DNA of 64,000 bases from Tritrichomonas musculus (GCA_039105265.1 JAPFFF010000022.1:1054001-1118000), one strand, 5' to 3'; counted from the stretch's first letter, positions 1-9,596 are shown. A program made the numbers and translations. Notes: generated by a model from the letters alone, not told the origin.

Positions 1-329
1 ATGAGATTGAAGACTTAACTGTCAAGAACAAATTTTTAGAAACACTTCTTTCAATTTATGAATTGAATCCACTTCGTGTAAATAATTACTTGGTTTGTCA
101 CTCAAATTCATTGATGGAATTAATTAAAATACTAACACATGCTGATAAAGTTGAACTTATTATTGATGAAGATTCTGGTTGTACGGGATGTGTATCGAAG
201 AATAAATATTTAGAAATCCAACGAATTCTTGTCACAAAAGATGGTAAATCAAATGATTTGAAATATGGTTACAATGATGTTTATGCACAACTTGTTCGAT
301 ATGGTATTTCACTTAAATTATGTGTTTAA
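1..329 (+). CDS. Conserved Maverick protein, C-terminal part (5' end outside window)
   Basis: The reading frame is open from base 3 and stops at 327-329, so only the last ~108 codons are present. They align by eye with the C-terminal half of the 192-aa protein at 61655-62233: both have K-N/K-K-F-L-E, N-P-L-(R/K)-V-N, a run like LITKDGKS and an ending SLKxC. The next genes downstream (a 43-aa membrane peptide, then the ATPase) are in the same order in both copies, which supports orthology. The N-terminal Pro/Gln-rich half would lie upstream of base 1. I do not recognise the family; a structural or packaging role is only an inference from the neighbours. Confidence 0.75.
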   Translation, partial: EIEDLTVKNKFLETLLSIYELNPLRVNNYLVCHSNSLMELIKILTHADKVELIIDEDSGCTGCVSKNKYLEIQRILVTKDGKSNDLKYGYNDVYAQLVRYGISLKLCV

Positions 330-339
330 AATTATTCAA

Positions 340-471
340 ATGATTTCTGAAATTCTTTTGGGAACTATTTTGGTTGTTCATGTTATTGAATTGTGTGTAA
401 TAATTGCTGTTTTCAAAGAAGATGAACCCCCTAAACTCACAGAGGAGATGCGCTCGAAGCTTTACTCATAA
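340..471 (+). CDS. 43-aa conserved single-pass membrane microprotein
   Basis: A 43-codon frame starts at the ATG at 340 and stops 3 bases before the ATPase start. Residues ~3-26 are strongly hydrophobic (EILLGTILVVHVIELCVIIA) and look like one transmembrane segment. A charged tail D-E-P-P-x-L-(T/S)-E-E-M-R-x-K-L-Y-x follows. The second Maverick has a protein of exactly the same length and pattern at 62254-62385, again directly before the ATPase. Conservation of length, tail and position between otherwise diverged copies argues that it is a real gene. The function is unknown; a membrane protein of the virion or of packaging is possible. A longer frame starting at 265 overlaps the upstream gene and its extra N-terminus is not conserved. 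Confidence 0.75.
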   Translation: MISEILLGTILVVHVIELCVIIAVFKEDEPPKLTEEMRSKLYS

Positions 472-474
472 TAA

Positions 475-1389
475 ATGAAACCCAGCAAATTTGATTACAA
501 AACAATATTTTTTTCAGATACTTCTGACTATGATGATGACTTTGAGTCATTCGAAGAACACAAGATGATTATGAAGCCTATTATGATTGAAAAGCCCTTT
601 GATATTGATTTTGAAATGAATCGAGCGTACAAAAAAAATGAATCAAAAATAATGTCAGAATCTATTCGTCCAATTGGTCCTGGAATCTATGCTAATTATA
701 ATTCTCTAAACATTATTGTTGGAGCTCAGGGTAAAGGTAAATCACACATTGTATTAAGAGATATAATTCAAATATCTCGATTGAAGGAGTCAAATGTACA
801 TCTAATTGTGTATATTAGCAAGAATGGAATTATAAATGATTCAACATTTGAAGCTCAACGCGAATTGATAAATTTACCTGTGAAAGTTGTTTCCGACACA
901 AATGCTGAAGCTTATTTAAAAGAATTGGATTTATGGAAGGAATTATATATTAAATATTCCTCTGTTGGGAGGATTACGATTAATGAAGATAAACTAGAAA
1001 AAATGTTTCAATTCCTTAATATCAATAAACTTGGAAAACCAAATGTTCCATTAAATACAATAATTCTGTGTGAAGACTTCATTAAATCGAAATTGTTAAA
1101 ATCTGCTTACTTCACAAATTACATAACTCAATTACGACACAAACATTCAATCGTTTATGTGAACGTTCAATTCTTCAAAGCGATTCCAACAGATTATAAG
1201 AATAATTGTACTTCATTCTTTATTTTCAATGGATTCTCAAGGCAGAAGTTGAATTACATATATCAACAAGTTGTTATGCCAGTTGAATTTGAAGATTTGT
1301 GGAGACAATATAATCGAATGAAGAATCATGATTTTGTTTTGGTGAATACACGAGAAGGAAGTATTGAATTTATAAGATTCAACCAGTAA
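475..1389 (+). CDS. Maverick genome-packaging ATPase (FtsK/HerA-type)
   Basis: The 304-aa protein has a Walker A motif GAQGKGKSH at about residues 82-90. A Walker B-like strand ending in acidic residues (NTIILCEDF) sits at about 194-202. Conserved blocks TNYITQLRHKHSIVYVNVQ and FFIFNGFSRQK follow, the latter fitting the sensor/arginine region. This is the A32-like packaging ATPase found in almost all Mavericks and related viruses, which drives DNA into the capsid. The copy at 62389-63297 is highly similar. The start is the first ATG after the microprotein stop. Copy L lacks the GC-rich in-frame segment that the other copy carries near residue 160. The gene looks intact although its element is decayed. 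Confidence 0.9.
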   Translation: MKPSKFDYKTIFFSDTSDYDDDFESFEEHKMIMKPIMIEKPFDIDFEMNRAYKKNESKIMSESIRPIGPGIYANYNSLNIIVGAQGKGKSHIVLRDIIQISRLKESNVHLIVYISKNGIINDSTFEAQRELINLPVKVVSDTNAEAYLKELDLWKELYIKYSSVGRITINEDKLEKMFQFLNINKLGKPNVPLNTIILCEDFIKSKLLKSAYFTNYITQLRHKHSIVYVNVQFFKAIPTDYKNNCTSFFIFNGFSRQKLNYIYQQVVMPVEFEDLWRQYNRMKNHDFVLVNTREGSIEFIRFNQ

Positions 1390-1480
1390 GCACAAAAAAA
1401 AATATTTTGGCTATGCTAAATCCGCTAGAAACCATACACAATTAACAGTTAACTGTTAAATAGACAAAAAAATATTCAAT
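1390..1480. terminator. Convergent gene end with 18-bp perfect palindrome
   Basis: The gap between two convergent genes holds an A-run/AATATTTT motif just after the ATPase stop, a perfect 18-bp palindrome TTAACAGTTAACTGTTAA at 1442-1459, and a second A-run/ATATT motif next to the end of the minus-strand gene. The symmetry fits a two-way transcript end. No polyadenylation data are available, so the role is inferred from position. Confidence 0.45.
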
Positions 1481-1942
1481 TTATTCGTCAAGAACAATAT
1501 CTTGATGGTTTCCTTTAAATATTTGTGGTTCAGGTATTTCATATTTCTCGCGAAGTTTCAAAATCATTTCTTGATTTGATTTGTTAATTCGTTCAATTGA
1601 ATAATTGTAAAACGAATGTTCTTTAAATGTTTGAACATCTGTATTACCATTAACAAATGTTTCAAAAGAATTTATGTTAATCCTTCGTCGGAGATTTGAT
1701 GTTAGAATTACATGTTCAAGATTCATATCTTTCAATTGATTTGGATAAATTCGTGTGATTTTTTTGTCAACGTTTGTTAATGAAATGTATAACACACGAA
1801 CAAGGTAAGTACCTTTTCCGATATTAATTGGAAATCGTTCACAAAGTAATGTAAAATCACATTTTTGATATTCATCTGGATTTGGAAGTAATGAGATTAA
1901 TGAATTGATGTATTCATATACTCGAAGGTTGGTTGTTGTCAT
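1481..1942 (-). CDS. Conserved Maverick protein of 153 aa, unknown function
   Basis: This 153-aa protein is a clear homologue of the 152-aa protein at 63328-63786. They share LRVYEYIN at the start, a KCDFTLLCE block, RRRIN, FVNGNT, YNYSIERINK and LREKYxIPEP near the end. In the intact element it is the last gene before the terminal repeat. Here it is followed on its upstream side by hairpin-rich DNA and a KilA-N gene instead. No catalytic motif or membrane segment is visible. Retention in both copies, convergent with the ATPase, suggests a core structural or replication accessory role, but that is inference. Confidence 0.8.
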   Translation of the reverse strand: MTTTNLRVYEYINSLISLLPNPDEYQKCDFTLLCERFPINIGKGTYLVRVLYISLTNVDKKITRIYPNQLKDMNLEHVILTSNLRRRININSFETFVNGNTDVQTFKEHSFYNYSIERINKSNQEMILKLREKYEIPEPQIFKGNHQDIVLDE

Positions 1943-1984
1943 TTGATTACAAAATAAAAAATTGAAAATAAATTTTAAAAATTG

Positions 1985-2125
1985 AGTTTCGGCTCGAAGA
2001 GCCTCGACCGACTTCGTCGTGCGTAAGCCCGAAGGTCTCGGGCAACGAAGTTGACCTCAGCCATCTCGCAGAGCTCGGTTCCACCGACGGAGTCGAGCTC
2101 GCAGAGCGAGAAACGAAGTTTGGTT
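1985..2125. repeat. GC-rich array of short triloop hairpins
   Basis: This segment is much richer in G+C than its surroundings and is a chain of small inverted repeats: GGCTC-GAA-GAGCC (1991-2003), CGAC-TTC-GTCG (2009-2019), CCCGA-AGGTC-TCGGG (2028-2042), CAAC-GAA-GTTG (2043-2053), CTCGC-AGA-GCGAG (2098-2110) and AAAC-GAA-GTTT (2111-2121). It lies between two minus-strand genes, where the intact element has its terminal repeat. An open frame crosses it but has no homologue and is probably chance. Confidence 0.65.
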
Positions 2126-2199
2126 TTGAATTTCCTTTGGAAATACTCAGAACCATGTTCTGTGAAAGAAATGCAAAAAAAAATATTTTGTTAATTGAT

Positions 2200-3075
2200 T
2201 TATTCAAAATATTGAAAATCATTAAAATACATTTCAATCATTTCATGCAATTGGTTTAACAATTCAATTCGTGCATAAACGACACATTTATCAATTCTCA
2301 TATCATTTTCATTGAAATTCTCATGAATCAAATTTTTGATATCACGATTGCATGACATTGAGATTGGTAAATTATCTCTGAAAAACCAGTTTTCTTCCTG
2401 GTTATTGAAATGATTTCGAATTCTTGATAATGAATCAAAATGTCTTCGAACAAGATGTAATTTAACATGTGTTGGTGTATCTGGAATTGATTCCTTCCAA
2501 ATGAAGAAAACATAATCGTGTTCATGATTATTTGGAACAGTTCTTGGAATTAAATTGTTAATTTGATTTTGTTGGTCATTGATTTGAATTTGTTGTATAT
2601 AAATTTCAGAATCTTTTTCATAAATTCGACTTTTATGCCAATCAATTGACATTTCATTAATATCATTTTGAAATTTCAATTCATTAATTTGTTCTTGTAA
2701 TTGATTGCGTTGCTGATTAAAGTATGAATCAAGAAGTTTCATTATATCAAATGAATATGATGGGGAACACCAAATAGCAATATGATTAACAAGTAAACGG
2801 TGAACATAAATTCCTCGTAAATTGATTGGAAGAAATGGTCGATTTTCATATAATTTCTCATCCGGCGAAATTCCTCCGGATGCGTTTATGTAATCAAGAA
2901 GTTCTTTAGAACTTTGATTTTGAAACCAATGACGAGCTGGTTTATTTGAATGACAGGAATTGATTATAGATTGAATTTGAAACATGTCATCAGATTTGGA
3001 GTGAATGATTCTAAGTTGTTCATTGTATTGTAAATATTCGTATTCATCATTGATTGGTGTAACAATTGTGTTCAT
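2200..3075 (-). CDS. KilA-N domain protein with coiled coil
   Basis: The 291-aa protein has a KilA-N domain over residues ~1-115, with the signature block RGIYVHRLLVNHIAIWCSPS followed by a helix ending LLDSYF. A coiled coil rich in Q, N and I spans ~120-175, and a conserved C-terminal domain contains LHLVRRH and FFRDNLPISM. KilA-N is a DNA-binding domain of viruses and phages. The homologue at 57484-58242 lacks part of the coiled coil. At the same place in both genes, just after the (K/S)xELL helix, a palindrome interrupts the alignment: here CATCCGG...CCGGATG at 2859-2882. The start ATG is preceded by long T-runs. Confidence 0.85.
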   Translation of the reverse strand: MNTIVTPINDEYEYLQYNEQLRIIHSKSDDMFQIQSIINSCHSNKPARHWFQNQSSKELLDYINASGGISPDEKLYENRPFLPINLRGIYVHRLLVNHIAIWCSPSYSFDIMKLLDSYFNQQRNQLQEQINELKFQNDINEMSIDWHKSRIYEKDSEIYIQQIQINDQQNQINNLIPRTVPNNHEHDYVFFIWKESIPDTPTHVKLHLVRRHFDSLSRIRNHFNNQEENWFFRDNLPISMSCNRDIKNLIHENFNENDMRIDKCVVYARIELLNQLHEMIEMYFNDFQYFE

Positions 3076-3942
3076 TTTTGAAGAAGAAAAAAAAATTAAA
3101 AAAAAATTAAATTTGAAAAATAAATTTTATTAATCCACTTTTTGAATAGAATAATATAAATGTGAAAATTTCATGTTTACAGTTGATTTGAGAATCTGAT
3201 TTTTAAAATATATATTACTATATAAGTCCGCAATATAATTGTATAATTACTTTGTTTCACTGAGCTAAAGAAGTTGATTATTAAAAATGTTAATATTTTT
3301 TTCACACTGATTTCATAGAATAAACTTATTATGATACTGTAAAACGTTGTTTTATTGATGTTCTTGTGTAACTAATTGCGATTAGCTATTTTATTTGAAA
3401 TTTGAATTTTCAAGATATTAGATGAGATAATCATCTGAAACCAAAAATCGAAAAAGTGAAATATTTGAAATTGGGGTTATGTGATGATTACAAATATATA
3501 TGATATTTGTTCCAAAAGATGCTCTGGATATAAAATTCGAAAAATCGGAAATTTCCGTAAAATTGAGAGAGCATTGAATTTAAAAATTTTATAATTGAAT
3601 AGAAGATGCCATGCTCAGAATTTATCAGATTTCTCTGATGAATTTTATTTAAGAAGTAATTCAATTTATCAGATTCTGCAGAATTCTTTCACAATTATTA
3701 CAGATTTGTCGGATGATTTTAATTTGAATAGTAATTCAAAATTACAGATTTGTCGGATGATTTTAATTTGAGAACTCTATCAAAAATACAGATTTGTCGG
3801 ATGATTCTAATTTGAATAGTAATTCAATTTTACCGAAAAATTAGATTTATAAGATAATTCAAATAACGAATAAAAAAAATATTTTTAATAATCACGTTTT
3901 TCATATATTTTTTCGAGTATGGGATTTCCCATAGTCGTCATT
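3076..3942. other. Non-coding gap between KilA-N and polymerase genes
   Basis: These 867 bases hold no credible gene. They contain a degenerate tandem repeat at 3623-3840 (separate entry), a perfect stem TATGGGA-TT-TCCCATA at 3918-3933 just past the polymerase stop, and an A-run/ATATTTTT motif near 3877-3890. The intact Maverick has no equivalent gap, so genes such as the capsid and integrase may have been lost here. Confidence 0.6.
3623..3840. repeat. 44-bp direct tandem repeat, three good copies plus a degenerate one
   Basis: CAGATTTGTCGGATGAT recurs at 3701, 3745 and 3789 (last T read as C in the third copy), giving an exact 44-base period. A diverged fourth copy begins near 3625. The unit ends in TAGTAATTCAA. 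No open frame runs through it. Its origin is unknown. Confidence 0.8.
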
Positions 3943-6900
3943 TCATTGAATAATATAATCATTAGCAGTAATTCCTTTAACAAATGGTGCACATGAATTA
4001 TTTTCTAAAACAATCATTTTTGTATGTAAACCAGTTAACGCATTTTTTTGAATAGTCAATTTTGACATTTGATTTCCATTCATTTGAAGATTAATATTCT
4101 TACCTTGTTTAACAGAATTGTTTTCAATAATTGATTTATAATCTGGATATTTAATATCATTCTTTTTAAGTGATACTCCTTTCAATTTTAATGATTTGGT
4201 TTGTCCATTATTATTCCAAATGGTGTAACATTTTGGAGCAAGTGCAATTTGATTATCACCATATTTCTCAACACTTAGACCTAATATCTTTTTTTCATCT
4301 TCGATTGTTCCAATATTAGGATTTGGCATGAATTTATAAATATGTTTGTCATAGTATTCTTTGTTTTTGATAATGTAATCGAAATTTTGAGTTGGTGGTT
4401 CATTTGGATTCCCGGCGATAGCCCAGTAATATGAATCGGTATCGAGGGATGTTAAATGTAAACGTTCCATATCCAAGCATCGATTCATGAAATCATAATA
4501 GAAAGTCAAATACCAGAATTTTGCATTATCTAATGTCCAAAGAGATTCTTGGATGCAAGTTGTGCAATGATATGATTTGGGTGAATGTTGAATCATAAAT
4601 GTGTTATCATTTAATTGAGCACCTCCCATATAAGTTTGTGATATAATTGATTGGTAAGCCTTATTTGCATCACAGATTTTGATTTTAGAGAACTTCTCAG
4701 TATTCATTCCATCATATCCATAAGAACCGTTCATACTGATTTTATAGAACTTCTCGTTACCATGCTCTTTCCCAGAGATGATATCTTGACGTTTTTTCAT
4801 AAATTCATTAACAAACATATTGAATCCAGTGTGACATTCATATTGTGAAACAGATTTGACATCATCGATTACCAATCCATGGTCAAGAAGGAACCAAAGG
4901 TAATAATTTGAGAAAACCATGTATTCCCCATTTGTGTCAAGCAACATTGTTAATTTACGTTCTTCCTTATCGATTGAATTTAAATTGTTTGATTTCATGT
5001 AATTGTACATGTATGAACCAATTGTTTCTTCATTATTTGTGATATTGATGTTTCGAAATACTGGTGGGAAATTAATGAAATAATTGATTTTTGATTTGGG
5101 ACAAGATAGTTTCACAACAGCATAGAAAACATAATTTGGTTTATTTGAAAAACGTGATTTTGAAGTTATGATTTTCATACAACGTTCTCGAGATTGTTTA
5201 TCCTTTGCTTCAATCCTTCGAATGAAAGCACCTGGCATGAACATAATTCCTCCATGGTACTTAATAAATGGATGTGAATTTGATGAAAATGATGAAGGAT
5301 AAAGTGAATTGAAATCAATTCCAAGAATATGTGTTTGAACGTTATTTGTATCATACGAGATTACCTTGTTATTAATTCCGTCGTAACGGAATTTGTTGAT
5401 ATGAGTTTCACCTTTGATGTTAACACGATGCATTACATTTGATAATCCACCAGCAATTGCATTTCGAATTGTATAATATTCATCTTCATTATTTATCAAA
5501 GTTGGAAGATGATGTAGTTTGCAATATTTTTTTAATTGAATTCTCAATGCAGTTATTTTTGGGTCATCTCGTTTTCGAAGTTTATTGCATTCAGCGCAAG
5601 CCAACAAACAATTTGAAAATTCATGTCCAATATCATTGTTAATTCTATCAAGAGTTGGTTTGTTTTGATATGTGAAATGTTCTTTACAAAGATGACATTT
5701 ACCTTTAATTGGGTCATTGTAAAGTTCAAGAAATGCTTTGTAATCATTGGACGAAACACATTTTGAAAGGTCTCTTTTAGGGTTATGAGTAAGATTGTAT
5801 CGTTCATCTTGTTTGTAATAATTTTCACATTTGAATTGCCACCATTTAGGATTTGGAATGAATTCGTTGTATTTATGTATAGGATTATAATTTTCATGAG
5901 GATTGAAATCCTTGTATGCTAGAGCATATTTTATACAAGATGCATTCTTAGATAATGATAGATTGGATATCAAATCAACTTTGTATTGAGCATTGAGTTG
6001 AATTAAATTGTCAATTGGTTTAATCATCATTTCAACATCATTGTCATTATAAGCAAGCAAGTAATCCCATCGTGTTTTATAGTTTTTAGCATCTTCGAGA
6101 TATATTTGGTAATCAGATTTTGAGAGTGGATTTTTTTGGTTGAGATAGCTGTCAAAGTCGTTGTATGAAAATGGTTCGGATTTAGATAATACTTCATTGT
6201 AGTTTGATGAATTGACAGCCTCATATGGGAAAACACTTTTCACAGAATTAGTTTCACCACCAAAATCAATGCCAAATTGTTTTAATGTACCTCCAGCAAC
6301 AAATGATTGAGCATCAATGAATCGTAATTTTGTTGGAAGGTGGTCTGAAACGAGAATGAATTGTTTTAATGAAGATATTGTTCCAATTAATGAATTTGAT
6401 TCAACATGCCAATGAGAGTGATTAAGATATTTCTTGAACAAATTAGAATCAAATCTTGAGGAATTAAATCCGAAAACGGTTATGGTATAAATATTTGTAT
6501 CAATATCATAAATTTTATCAGCAGGTAGAAACGATTTGTCATAAACGATTTTATCATTCAGTACTTCCATCGATTGTTCGAACAACCATGAAATCCATTC
6601 TGGAATAAACTCTTCAGAATCCTTTAATGAGAAATGTTTTGTAATTAATCCTGAAGATAATTTAACACATGAAGCAACTGAAAGAGGTATTAAACGTGAA
6701 TTGATTACAGTTGAATCAGAAATCGATTTGTTAACTGATTGTTCCATCGTTTCAAAATCGTATGTCATATAATAAATATTAGGTTTCCATTCTAAATCGT
6801 ATGCCAAACAATATTCATAAACTGGATTGTTTAAGATATGTGGACAGAATGGAAGTGGTTCCTTGTTTGGAATAAAGTTCTTCTTGAAGACACCATCACA

Positions 6901-8787
6901 ATGTTTGACATGAGATTCAAATCGATTGATTTGAGAATTGCCACGATGAGTGTATGAATGACATTTTGGACAAATATGTATTTGAGTTAGTTTTTCAGCA
7001 TCTTTAATATACATAATATGAATAATTTGGTCTTTCGAGAAAAGTAATGCAGAATGAGTTGGATAAGATTTATCGAAAAACCATTGTTCAGATAAGTCGT
7101 AATATGAAGAATTATCAGTTTTAGTGAACTCATAAATATTAATGTTGAGATGATATTTCTTAGACAATTCTTCCATTTGTTCCATTGTTACTCCTTTGAA
7201 TTCTTTGAGAATCTTTAATCCTTGTTTTGGAATTTTGGTGTTATATTCAATATTATGTTCTTTGAGAAGTATTTTTTTAGCAACCTTAGTTCGTTCCTTT
7301 ATTTGATATTTTTGAGTATATGCAAGTTTATGTATTTCAACATTATTTACAATTATGATATCACTCAAACAGATTGCTAAAAATCGGTAAAAACATAATT
7401 TATCATCTTCATTGTCAGCAATAATGCATTCACTTCTTAAAAATTCAATTGGTAAATCTTTAATATGTCCAGTAACCTTTCGCATTCGTGAGACAGTAAA
7501 TGAAATTGAACCAACGATTGTTAATTTAGTTGATGAAGTTGATGTTTCATATGAATTGAGATTCGATTCAATATACATTTTAACATAATCAAGGTCCTGT
7601 AATGATGATATTATTATAGGAATTGTAGATTGATAATTTTTCCAATTAATATTTCGTGCTTCATATTCGAAATGGTCCTTTTCTTCATTCTCCAAATCAT
7701 GAACAGGAGTTTCAAATACACCAGATAATTGGAAATGAATTTTGAATGGTTTTAGTTCTCTATCAAATACTTGTTGCAATGATTCGAAGATTTGATTTAA
7801 TGATGAGATTTGATTGAAATAATAAATAACAATTGGGGAGCCATTGTATTCCTCTTTATCAACATAATCTTTATCATATTTGGTATAATAATCCCAAACC
7901 TCAACTGCTTTATCAAAATCATGTGGTTCATTAATCATAAGATAATCATTGTGTTTTGATTTAAATTTGTTATTGAATTTATCAAGATATTCATATAATT
8001 CTTCGTTTTCAGGAATGTAATATTCAAGTAAATGTGATTTATCGTGAATTTCTTTTTGTTCAATTTTCTTGAGATTCTCTTCTTTATTATATTGTTTAAT
8101 TAATTTAATTGCATTATCGACTGCTTCATAAGCACGTTTAATTGCATTTTCAAGTTTTTCTTTTTTCAATTGATTATCAAATTTGTTCTGAGAATTAATT
8201 CTTGCAAGTTCATCTAAAGAATTGATTTGTTTGTATTCGTTTTTATCAAATTTGTTGAAGAAATCATTATCATCACGAACTTGTTTATCATGAAATTCTT
8301 GATTGATTTGTTGTTGTTGTTCATTGAAATATTGATAATCAGATTCATTTGGTTGTTCATCTTCATAAAATGATTCACGATTTAATATATCTTGATAATT
8401 GTGTTCATAAGATTTATTTAATTCATGCTGTTTATTATAATATTGATTATATGTTTCATTCAATTCATCATCATTAATCGATTCATTATTAATATAATCT
8501 AGATAATTTTGTTCATATTGACGACGATTTTGTTCATGAGTTATGAAATTATCAAGTTTTATCAGAAAATCATCACTATTATTAAAATCAAGCCCAATTA
8601 TTTGTTGGGCATTATGTTGATTAAGATATGTATATAATGTTCTGATATTTCGTAATTTAGCACCTCCTCGATATCGACGAGTATCTGCAATTTCAAGATT
8701 TTCATTAAGTCCTTGATTAATATTATTAATAGATTCAATAATATCGTCATTAGTAAAATCAATAAATGAATTTTGGTTGAAAGCCAT
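3943..8787 (-). CDS. Protein-primed DNA polymerase B (Maverick pPolB), 1614 aa
   Basis: Several domains can be read in order. A low-complexity N/Q/E-rich head comes first. Next is an OTU/cysteine-peptidase-like block with DDKLCFYRFLAICL at ~450-470 and a histidine in IIHIMYI at ~590. A C-x2-C...H-x3-H-x-C zinc finger follows. The 3'-5' exonuclease has YDFETMEQ at ~674. An HNH-like insert has CHLC, LDRINNDIGH and CAECN at ~1032-1068. Polymerase motif A is GIDFNSLYPSS (~1159), motif B is KISMNGSYGYDG (~1351), motif C is LDTDSYY (~1449), and a KxKGV block follows. Such enzymes replicate linear DNA from a terminal protein. The frame is intact, unlike neighbouring genes. The copy at 43714-48354 is clearly homologous but diverged. 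Confidence 0.92.
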   Translation of the reverse strand: MAFNQNSFIDFTNDDIIESINNINQGLNENLEIADTRRYRGGAKLRNIRTLYTYLNQHNAQQIIGLDFNNSDDFLIKLDNFITHEQNRRQYEQNYLDYINNESINDDELNETYNQYYNKQHELNKSYEHNYQDILNRESFYEDEQPNESDYQYFNEQQQQINQEFHDKQVRDDNDFFNKFDKNEYKQINSLDELARINSQNKFDNQLKKEKLENAIKRAYEAVDNAIKLIKQYNKEENLKKIEQKEIHDKSHLLEYYIPENEELYEYLDKFNNKFKSKHNDYLMINEPHDFDKAVEVWDYYTKYDKDYVDKEEYNGSPIVIYYFNQISSLNQIFESLQQVFDRELKPFKIHFQLSGVFETPVHDLENEEKDHFEYEARNINWKNYQSTIPIIISSLQDLDYVKMYIESNLNSYETSTSSTKLTIVGSISFTVSRMRKVTGHIKDLPIEFLRSECIIADNEDDKLCFYRFLAICLSDIIIVNNVEIHKLAYTQKYQIKERTKVAKKILLKEHNIEYNTKIPKQGLKILKEFKGVTMEQMEELSKKYHLNINIYEFTKTDNSSYYDLSEQWFFDKSYPTHSALLFSKDQIIHIMYIKDAEKLTQIHICPKCHSYTHRGNSQINRFESHVKHCDGVFKKNFIPNKEPLPFCPHILNNPVYEYCLAYDLEWKPNIYYMTYDFETMEQSVNKSISDSTVINSRLIPLSVASCVKLSSGLITKHFSLKDSEEFIPEWISWLFEQSMEVLNDKIVYDKSFLPADKIYDIDTNIYTITVFGFNSSRFDSNLFKKYLNHSHWHVESNSLIGTISSLKQFILVSDHLPTKLRFIDAQSFVAGGTLKQFGIDFGGETNSVKSVFPYEAVNSSNYNEVLSKSEPFSYNDFDSYLNQKNPLSKSDYQIYLEDAKNYKTRWDYLLAYNDNDVEMMIKPIDNLIQLNAQYKVDLISNLSLSKNASCIKYALAYKDFNPHENYNPIHKYNEFIPNPKWWQFKCENYYKQDERYNLTHNPKRDLSKCVSSNDYKAFLELYNDPIKGKCHLCKEHFTYQNKPTLDRINNDIGHEFSNCLLACAECNKLRKRDDPKITALRIQLKKYCKLHHLPTLINNEDEYYTIRNAIAGGLSNVMHRVNIKGETHINKFRYDGINNKVISYDTNNVQTHILGIDFNSLYPSSFSSNSHPFIKYHGGIMFMPGAFIRRIEAKDKQSRERCMKIITSKSRFSNKPNYVFYAVVKLSCPKSKINYFINFPPVFRNINITNNEETIGSYMYNYMKSNNLNSIDKEERKLTMLLDTNGEYMVFSNYYLWFLLDHGLVIDDVKSVSQYECHTGFNMFVNEFMKKRQDIISGKEHGNEKFYKISMNGSYGYDGMNTEKFSKIKICDANKAYQSIISQTYMGGAQLNDNTFMIQHSPKSYHCTTCIQESLWTLDNAKFWYLTFYYDFMNRCLDMERLHLTSLDTDSYYWAIAGNPNEPPTQNFDYIIKNKEYYDKHIYKFMPNPNIGTIEDEKKILGLSVEKYGDNQIALAPKCYTIWNNNGQTKSLKLKGVSLKKNDIKYPDYKSIIENNSVKQGKNINLQMNGNQMSKLTIQKNALTGLHTKMIVLENNSCAPFVKGITANDYIIQ

Positions 8788-8873
8788 TTATCAAAAATAA
8801 AAATGTGGAAAAAAATTAGTTCAAAAATTTAAAATTTAAGAATCTGTTTCAAAAAAATATTTTAATCGTTTGT

Positions 8874-9596
8874 TTATTTTGATTCTTCTGAGAAATAAGT
8901 TTTTTTAACACCTAGGTGTGGACGTGAATTATAACATTTCCAATCATTCCAAACAACATGAAACGTTTTTCCTTTATATTTATATTCCAAACGAGATTTT
9001 TGATTCTCATATTTTGAAATCAATTCACAACCTTCTTTTGCAAATAATTGTGCAATATGTTCATGCGTATAACGAATGCATTTCATTTTATGTGAACGAA
9101 TTCCTTTATTCCATTTTATTGGTGTGATTGCATAATCTAATCCTTCAAATGTATAATGAACCAATTTATCAGATAATTCATATGGAGAAGTTAATATACA
9201 ATTTTCTTTTAACATTGATTCTCGTAATTTATCCTCTTTTTGTTTACGAGATTCTTCTGAACGTTCTTCATTTGATTTAATTAATGTAATTCCTTGTTTT
9301 TTAGCATAATTGTAATCTTTTCTATATAATTTATCAGGATTGTGATAAAATTCTCTAATATAACAGTACATAATTCTTGTTGGATTATTATTTCGATAGA
9401 ATGTAATTGATTCACAAATTAGAGATTCTTTTGGATATCTTAATATTGTACAATGATATTTTTTAAAGAATTCATCAAATTGTTCATTAGAAGCAGTTAT
9501 TGAATAAAATTTCATTGTTTGTTTGTCTTTTGGTTTTTTCAAATCTTTATTGTAAGCATCCAAATATTCAGCAATGGTTCCATTTATTTGTTGCAT
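8874..9596 (-). CDS. 240-aa protein with nuclease-associated repeat-like C-terminus
   Basis: The frame is open further upstream, but only through a non-ATG start in repeat DNA, so I take the ATG at 9594-9596 (MQQINGTIAEYL). The C-terminal ~60 residues read HIAQLFAKEGCELIS, YENQKSRLEYKYKGKTFHV, then a W/C-rich end. This resembles small domains found beside HNH or GIY-YIG nucleases in large DNA viruses; that match is by eye and moderate. The middle is lysine-rich and charged. Copy R has no homologue between the corresponding genes, so this is accessory cargo of copy L. It is next to the polymerase on the same strand, 86 bp upstream. Confidence 0.7.
   Translation of the reverse strand: MQQINGTIAEYLDAYNKDLKKPKDKQTMKFYSITASNEQFDEFFKKYHCTILRYPKESLICESITFYRNNNPTRIMYCYIREFYHNPDKLYRKDYNYAKKQGITLIKSNEERSEESRKQKEDKLRESMLKENCILTSPYELSDKLVHYTFEGLDYAITPIKWNKGIRSHKMKCIRYTHEHIAQLFAKEGCELISKYENQKSRLEYKYKGKTFHVVWNDWKCYNSRPHLGVKKTYFSEESK

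Noticed and set aside
1947-2237. 96-codon frame across the hairpin array
   Set aside because: No homologue in copy R, overlaps the KilA-N 3' end, and covers non-coding hairpins.
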